Source: Chryseobacterium jejuense (GTDB taxonomy: Bacteria; Bacteroidota; Bacteroidia; Flavobacteriales; Weeksellaceae). From it: a stretch of 64,000 bases of DNA. How positions within the stretch are numbered: position 1 is the first letter of the stretch; each line of letters starts with the position of its first letter. This document shows positions 60,440 to 64,000 of this stretch, one piece after another. Below the pieces are notes generated by a model. That model saw nothing but the letters and a program-made list of their open reading frames with translations. It was not told where the DNA came from and ran no database searches. The translations under genes were made by a program, and so were the position numbers. The DNA lies in NCBI RefSeq assembly GCF_017877355.1, contig NZ_JAGIPR010000005.1:62001-126000 (forward strand), in the 5' to 3' direction.

Positions 60440-60690
60440 AATATATATAGGAACAACAGTACAGGGAAGGCCAGAAGAATTTATTATCCTTGAAAAAGAA
60501 GATTTGGCGGAAGACTGTTTTTCTTTCATGAAAGAGAAGAATATTTACAATCTTATTATTTCAGGGAAAGAAGCTGATCGGAATATTCTGTCTAACAGTA
60601 ATTTTTCCGAAGTATTCAGTGAAATAAAAATATTACACCTAAGAGATATAGAAATTAATAAGAGTGAGGATCTTTATCAATTTCTATATC
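60387..60690 (+). pseudogene. Truncated ORF after the SUKH gene
   Basis: The frame from ATG 60387 gives about 100 protein-like residues after the SUKH stop (IYIGTTVQGRPEEFIILEKE ... FSEVFSEIKILHLRDIEINK) and then runs, from about 60690 to its stop at 60869, through the reverse strand of the phosphatase gene where the sequence stops looking protein-like. The simplest reading is the N-terminal piece of an immunity-type or LRR-type gene cut off at the phosphatase gene boundary. No family recognised. Confidence 0.5.
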
Positions 60691-61435
60691 ATTTACTTAG
60701 CATATCACCATTTCGCCCTTTTTCTGTAGGATATAAAGATGGAAGTGGATCGCTTTGCCAGAATTCATTGGTATCAATATCCATAATGGATAAGGCTCCT
60801 GTGAAAGCTGCACCGGTATCCATATTCCAGATATTGGCCTTATTGGTGGGTGTTGTACTTCCAATATAAAGTGTTGGAGTATGCCCGATAAATATCTCTT
60901 TGTAAAGAAGCAGTCTTTTAGGATAGAGCATAGAGTGTTTCTCCAATTTCTTATCCATGGCTACGGCTGTTTCCCAAAGGGTTCTGTCCCATCGGTAATT
61001 GCTTGAATAGACTTCTTTTTCAGGGCCATGCATGGAAGAATATCCGGCATGAATAAACAAACGATTCTGATCATCAACGTGATAACTTTTCATGCGTTGA
61101 AAAAACTCAAGATGGAGCTCCTGATCTTCAGGAGAATAATTCTCATAACTATCTACCGTACTTTTTCCACCATTGGAAAGCCAGACACCGGGCCCTTCTC
61201 CACGGGCCAGCCAGTCTTCACACCAAACATCATGATTTCCTTTGATAAAGATACATTCCTGCTTTTCGGAAAGGTCTATTAAAGATTGAATAACTTGGAA
61301 AGATTCGCTCCAGCCGTCTACATAATCTCCAAGAAAAATTAATTTGTCATTTTGGGTGACCTCAGCTCTTTCAAGCACCTGTTGCAATGCTCTAAAAGCG
61401 CCGTGAATATCTCCTATTACTAATGTTCTGTTCAT
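60689..61435 (-). CDS. PPP-like metallophosphoesterase
   Basis: 248 residues with the calcineurin-like metal motifs GDIHG (8-12), GDYVDG (36-41) and GNHD (66-69), plus IFIGHTPT later. The layout is that of bacterial serine/threonine protein phosphatases and diadenosine-tetraphosphatase-like enzymes; the substrate is not evident. Last gene of the minus-strand macro-Sir2-unknown-KptA-phosphatase run, 79 bp after kptA. In this context a nucleotide or cyclic-phosphate substrate is possible but unproven. Confidence 0.92.
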   Translation of the reverse strand: MNRTLVIGDIHGAFRALQQVLERAEVTQNDKLIFLGDYVDGWSESFQVIQSLIDLSEKQECIFIKGNHDVWCEDWLARGEGPGVWLSNGGKSTVDSYENYSPEDQELHLEFFQRMKSYHVDDQNRLFIHAGYSSMHGPEKEVYSSNYRWDRTLWETAVAMDKKLEKHSMLYPKRLLLYKEIFIGHTPTLYIGSTTPTNKANIWNMDTGAAFTGALSIMDIDTNEFWQSDPLPSLYPTEKGRNGDMLSK

Positions 61436-61514
61436 GGTTTGCTTTCGTTGGTGAAAAGATAAACCATTATCTTTAAATAATGGCTTTGTTTTGGTTCAAC
61501 GTTGAAGTTTTTTA

Positions 61515-62075
61515 TTATTTTGAAATATATTTTGGATCTACAAACTCTGTAAGCCATACTCCGTTAGCTGATTGATAAAAAGCAATTCCTTCTTCATACA
61601 TTATTCCGGTTCTGATGGTCAGAATTATGGGTTTTCCGTGTCTCATCCCCACCTTTGTAGCAGTCTCTTTATCAGCGCTTAAGTGTACATGCTGGCGGCT
61701 TCTTTTTTCTATTCCTTTTGCCATAATGGAAGAAATATTGGCTTCAGCAGTTCCATGATATAAAAAATCAGGAGGTTGTATTTCTTCCAAGGCTAAATCT
61801 ATATTGATAGAATGGCCCTGACTGGCTCTGATCCTTGTTTTATCTTCGTTAAAGGCAAATCTTTTTTTATTATTGGTTTCAACCACCTCATCTAATTCTT
61901 CCAAAGAAAAATACACTCTCTTTTTAGCTGATTTTGTTCTTAGTTCTTCTACATCTGCCCATCCGTTTTCATCCAGCTTTAGGCCGATAGTTTCGGGTTG
62001 GTGCCTCAAAATAAGGCTTAAAAATTTACTTATTCTTTTTGTTTCTATTTCGTTCATTGTTTTTTGTGTTTTCAT
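61515..62075 (-). CDS. kptA: RNA 2'-phosphotransferase (KptA/Tpt1 family)
   Basis: 186 residues. Tpt1-type enzymes remove an internal RNA 2'-phosphate by transferring it to NAD+, giving ADP-ribose 1'',2''-cyclic phosphate and nicotinamide. Family motifs: ISKFLSLILRHQPETIGLKLDENGWADVEEL, RIRASQGHSI, FLYHGTA and KRSRQHVHLSADKETATKVG. ATG 62075 overlaps the stop of the upstream unknown gene (TAATG), supporting this start over ATG 62057. Bacteria that lack tRNA splicing still carry KptA; its natural substrate is unclear. Confidence 0.95.
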   Translation of the reverse strand: MKTQKTMNEIETKRISKFLSLILRHQPETIGLKLDENGWADVEELRTKSAKKRVYFSLEELDEVVETNNKKRFAFNEDKTRIRASQGHSINIDLALEEIQPPDFLYHGTAEANISSIMAKGIEKRSRQHVHLSADKETATKVGMRHGKPIILTIRTGIMYEEGIAFYQSANGVWLTEFVDPKYISK

Positions 62076-62554
62076 TAAGTGTTATAAAATTCCGGGGGGA
62101 AAATGACTGTAAACCCTGTTGTTTTATTGATTTCATCTGCATATTGATCAAAATAATAGGTGTCTGGTGCTATTGAAAGCATTACAGATACACTATTATG
62201 AAGATAGAGGAATAAATCAGATTCTCCTGGTCCTTTTCCCTTCAATATATTTTGAATTTCAAATCCATTGATCTTATTTAAAGGAACTAATAAAGTCTTC
62301 TTTTGATCTGAAAACCCCAGCAGGCTATTTTGATTATCTATCCAAAGGAAGGTCTTATCCTTTACCCTATTCAGTACTTCAACCGGAGTCTGAAATGTAT
62401 AATCCGGAGAATAATGAACACCACAATTTCCAACTTCTACCGCTTTATTGATTTCAATTTTTCCATGATATTTCTTCAAAGGGAAATTCGCAATATCATT
62501 ATCAGGATCATATTTGGAAAATATACCGGTCAGGATTTTTAGGATAGACTTCAT
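62075..62554 (-). CDS. Hypothetical protein in the KptA/Sir2 run
   Basis: 159 residues, no family recognised. No signal peptide. The sequence looks soluble and beta-rich (FLWIDNQNSLLGFSDQKKTLLVPLNKINGFEIQNI ... SVMLSIAPDTYYFDQYADEIN). It is translationally coupled to kptA by a TAATG overlap and starts 27 bp after sir2, so it is embedded in the operon. A role in the same pathway is inferred only from that. Confidence 0.7.
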   Translation of the reverse strand: MKSILKILTGIFSKYDPDNDIANFPLKKYHGKIEINKAVEVGNCGVHYSPDYTFQTPVEVLNRVKDKTFLWIDNQNSLLGFSDQKKTLLVPLNKINGFEIQNILKGKGPGESDLFLYLHNSVSVMLSIAPDTYYFDQYADEINKTTGFTVIFPPEFYNT

Positions 62555-62581
62555 TGGTTTACAGAGTATAGTTTTTTAATA

Positions 62582-63268
62582 TTAGGCAAGATTTACCAGT
62601 TTATCAAATAAGAGCTTCATTCCCTGTGTTGCTGTTTCTTTCATTACTACTGCTCTTTCTCCGTAGCCAAAACCTGTTTCATTAGGATTGATAACGATTA
62701 AAAGGCAGTCATCTTTGATATCGTGGATCAGCCCGGCAGCAGGATATACCTGTAAAGAAGTTCCGATCACCAATAAAATATCTGAATCTTTTACCATTTC
62801 TCTGGCATCCTGATATAAAGGAACATCTTCTCCAAACCATACGATAAATGGTCTTAATTGAGCACCATCTTCAGCTTTATCTCCTAGTTTTATATCGTCT
62901 TTTTGTTCGTAGATCAGTTTTTTGTTATTGCAAGAACAAGACTTGAACAGTTCTCCATGGATGTGAAGGATCTTAGAGGAACCGGCTCTTTCATGCAGAT
63001 CATCAATGTTTTGGGTAATAATTTGTACCTCAAAATATTTTTCCAGTTCTGCTACTAGTTTGTGGGCTTCATTAGGTTCTACTTCATGCAACTGACGTCT
63101 TCTCTGATTGTAAAATTCCAACACCAGGGCTCTGTCTTTTCTCCATCCTTCCGGACTGGCCACATCAGTTACACTATGATTTTCCCAAAGGCCATCTCCG
63201 TCTCTGAAGGTTTGAATTCCACTTTCGGCACTGATTCCTGCTCCGCTTAATATGGTTAGTTTTTTCAT
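62582..63268 (-). CDS. Sir2-family NAD-dependent protein deacylase (CobB-like)
   Basis: 228 residues. NAD-binding GAGISAESGI (10-19), TQNIDDLHERAG (85-96) and the catalytic His 104 in ILHIHGELF are present; the C-terminal GTSLQVYPAAGL closes the Rossmann fold. The YxxR pair in EFYNQRRRQL (Tyr 53, Arg 56) is the class III feature that permits desuccinylation in CobB and SIRT5. The zinc module is reduced (only Cys 111 and Cys 113 seen). Its product O-acetyl- or O-acyl-ADP-ribose could be processed by the macro protein encoded upstream. Confidence 0.94.
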   Translation of the reverse strand: MKKLTILSGAGISAESGIQTFRDGDGLWENHSVTDVASPEGWRKDRALVLEFYNQRRRQLHEVEPNEAHKLVAELEKYFEVQIITQNIDDLHERAGSSKILHIHGELFKSCSCNNKKLIYEQKDDIKLGDKAEDGAQLRPFIVWFGEDVPLYQDAREMVKDSDILLVIGTSLQVYPAAGLIHDIKDDCLLIVINPNETGFGYGERAVVMKETATQGMKLLFDKLVNLA

Positions 63269-63301
63269 TGGTTTTAAATTTTGTTTTGTACACTGTGTTT
63301 T

Positions 63302-63321
63302 TTGGCCACTAATGCACGAAT
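63302..63321. repeat. Dispersed repeat core ccactaatgcacgaat
   Basis: tttggccactaatgcacgaat between the macro and sir2 genes; shares 16 identical bases with 25756-25771. Confidence 0.6.
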
Positions 63322-63331
63322 ATAATTGATT

Positions 63332-63847
63332 CTAAATAGGAGATTCTAAAAGGGCTTTATAAATTTCTTCATTCTCTTCATCAAAACAGACAAAAATAAC
63401 TTTCTCTATGATATCTGATTGAAATTTTCTTAGTTCATTGACAGCAATTTCTCCTGCCAGTTCTTTTGGAAACCTATAAATTCCTGTACTGATATTAGGA
63501 AAAGCTATTGTTTTAACACCAAGATTTTCTGCTACCAGTAAAGAGTTCTTATAACAATCTGATAAAAGCTTTGAGCTTTTTTCTTTATTATCATTCCAAA
63601 CTGGTCCTACTGTATGAATAACATATTGTGCAGAAAGATTGCCTGCTGTTGTTACTACTGCTTCCCCTGTTTTACACTTACCCTGCCTGTTTCTGATCGC
63701 TCTGCATTCTTCCAGAATTTGTGGCCCTCCTGCACGATGAATAGCACCATCTACACCGCCACCACCCAATAAGGAAGAATTAGCTGCATTGACAATGGCG
63801 TCTGCATTAATTTTTGTGATGTCTCCTTTTATAACTTCAATTTTCAT
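63332..63847 (-). CDS. Macro-domain protein, O-acetyl-ADP-ribose deacetylase-like (YmdB type)
   Basis: 171 residues, a single macro domain. [43 protein letters not shown] carries the ADP-ribose-binding Asn 23 and Asp 33 (same 10-residue spacing as the catalytic Asn and Asp of E. coli YmdB), and [13 protein letters not shown] is the second loop. YmdB-type enzymes hydrolyse O-acetyl-ADP-ribose and some remove mono-ADP-ribose from proteins. First recognisable gene of the ADP-ribose run. Confidence 0.95.
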   Translation of the reverse strand: MKIEVIKGDITKINADAIVNAANSSLLGGGGVDGAIHRAGGPQILEECRAIRNRQGKCKTGEAVVTTAGNLSAQYVIHTVGPVWNDNKEKSSKLLSDCYKNSLLVAENLGVKTIAFPNISTGIYRFPKELAGEIAVNELRKFQSDIIEKVIFVCFDEENEEIYKALLESPI

Positions 63848-63882
63848 TATATTTCTTCAAATGGCTTCAGCATCTCTTCTTT

Positions 63883-63932
63883 TTAGCCGCGAAAGCACGA
63901 ATGTTTTTACAATATTATGGATTCGTGGTGGT
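63883..63932. repeat. Variant of the cacgaat dispersed repeat
   Basis: tttagccgcgaaagcacgaat, then about 20 bp, then attcgtggtggtt, which pairs with it as an imperfect hairpin. Related to 25752 and 63302. Confidence 0.5.
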
Positions 63933-63999
63933 TATTTTTAAAGTGTTTACCAAGCTTCCTATTTCTGTATTTACTGATCCTTTAAAATCATTTCCTACA
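63915..63999 (-). CDS. Possible 3' end of an upstream gene
   Basis: The minus strand is open from the window edge to a TAA at 63915, giving VGNDFKGSVNTEIGSLVNTL then KITTTNP. It looks protein-like but is only 27 codons, and its last codons lie in the dispersed repeat, so this is tentative. No family assigned. Confidence 0.3.
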   Translation of the reverse strand, partial: VGNDFKGSVNTEIGSLVNTLKITTTNP

Positions 64000-64000
64000 A

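Noticed and set aside
60387..60869. A complete 160-residue gene after the SUKH gene
   Set aside because: The second half is antisense to the phosphatase gene, so only the first half is treated as a truncated ORF.
1..64000. CRISPR arrays, insertion sequences, rRNA genes, origin of replication
   Set aside because: No regularly spaced identical repeats with unique spacers, no transposase-like ORF, no rRNA-like sequence and no dnaA-box cluster was recognised.

Overview
The window reads as chromosome of a Bacteroidota member of order Flavobacteriales, most likely Chryseobacterium or a close relative (Weeksellaceae). The signs are AT-rich DNA, TAnnTTTG-type -7 promoter elements, type IX secretion (T9SS) C-terminal sorting domains, a GLPGLI-family protein, carboxypeptidase-like/TonB-dependent outer-membrane receptors, a DUF3127 protein, and several families of short palindromic intergenic repeats. 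No phage, transposase or CRISPR array was seen.

Layout. (1) 1-13026, + strand: the back half of the dcw cell-wall/division cluster, murE(5'-partial)-mraY-murD-ftsW-murG-murC-ftsQ-ftsA-ftsZ, then a GatB/YqeY protein. It takes UDP-MurNAc-dipeptide to lipid II and then to the Z-ring. Short repeats sit in the gaps. (2) 13.4-25 kb: a bacilliredoxin, a GH3-type acyl-amido synthetase, two Lys-rich lipoproteins, a tandem pair of EEP-fold membrane proteins, rhomboid, mutL, a DUF1275 protein with a Usp-like protein, and an OmpR/HK two-component pair. (3) 25.1-34.6 kb: an XRE-cupin regulator followed by a TonB receptor, MFS-like transporter, FAD amine oxidoreductase, phosphonatase-like HAD and a T9SS-exported phosphodiesterase. 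I read this as an organophosphonate scavenging locus. A palindrome shared by two promoters may tie it together. (4) 34.6-38.5 kb: GNAT, a MocR-type regulator, a small unknown protein, an XRE regulator, and a five-gene tRNA array (Leu, Leu, Leu, Gly, Leu) that contains a duplication. (5) 38.6-46.9 kb: a DUF3127 protein with an SSB-like acidic tip, aat, an EamA transporter, a TPR protein, a quinone-reductase-like MDR protein, a Crp-type regulator, glmM and a DUF4421 protein. (6) 46.9-51.5 kb: feoA-feoB-Cys-rich protein, with a second copy of the Cys-rich gene and the feoB tail lying on the far side of a LamG/T9SS gene. (7) 51.6-59.8 kb: GLPGLI protein, DinB-like protein, a large outer-membrane barrel protein, a JmjC-like cupin, an M14 peptidase. 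(8) 59.9-64 kb: a SUKH immunity-like gene, a truncated ORF, and a minus-strand run macro domain - Sir2 - unknown - KptA - PPP phosphatase that looks like an ADP-ribose/NAD-centred operon.

The two most system-like regions are the phosphonate locus with its candidate operator and the macro/Sir2/KptA/phosphatase run. The feoB-tail duplication around a secreted LamG gene, the tRNA-array duplication, and an inverted-repeat motif shared by the feoAB and JmjC promoters are also worth checking. All calls come from reading the sequence and family knowledge; no database search was run.
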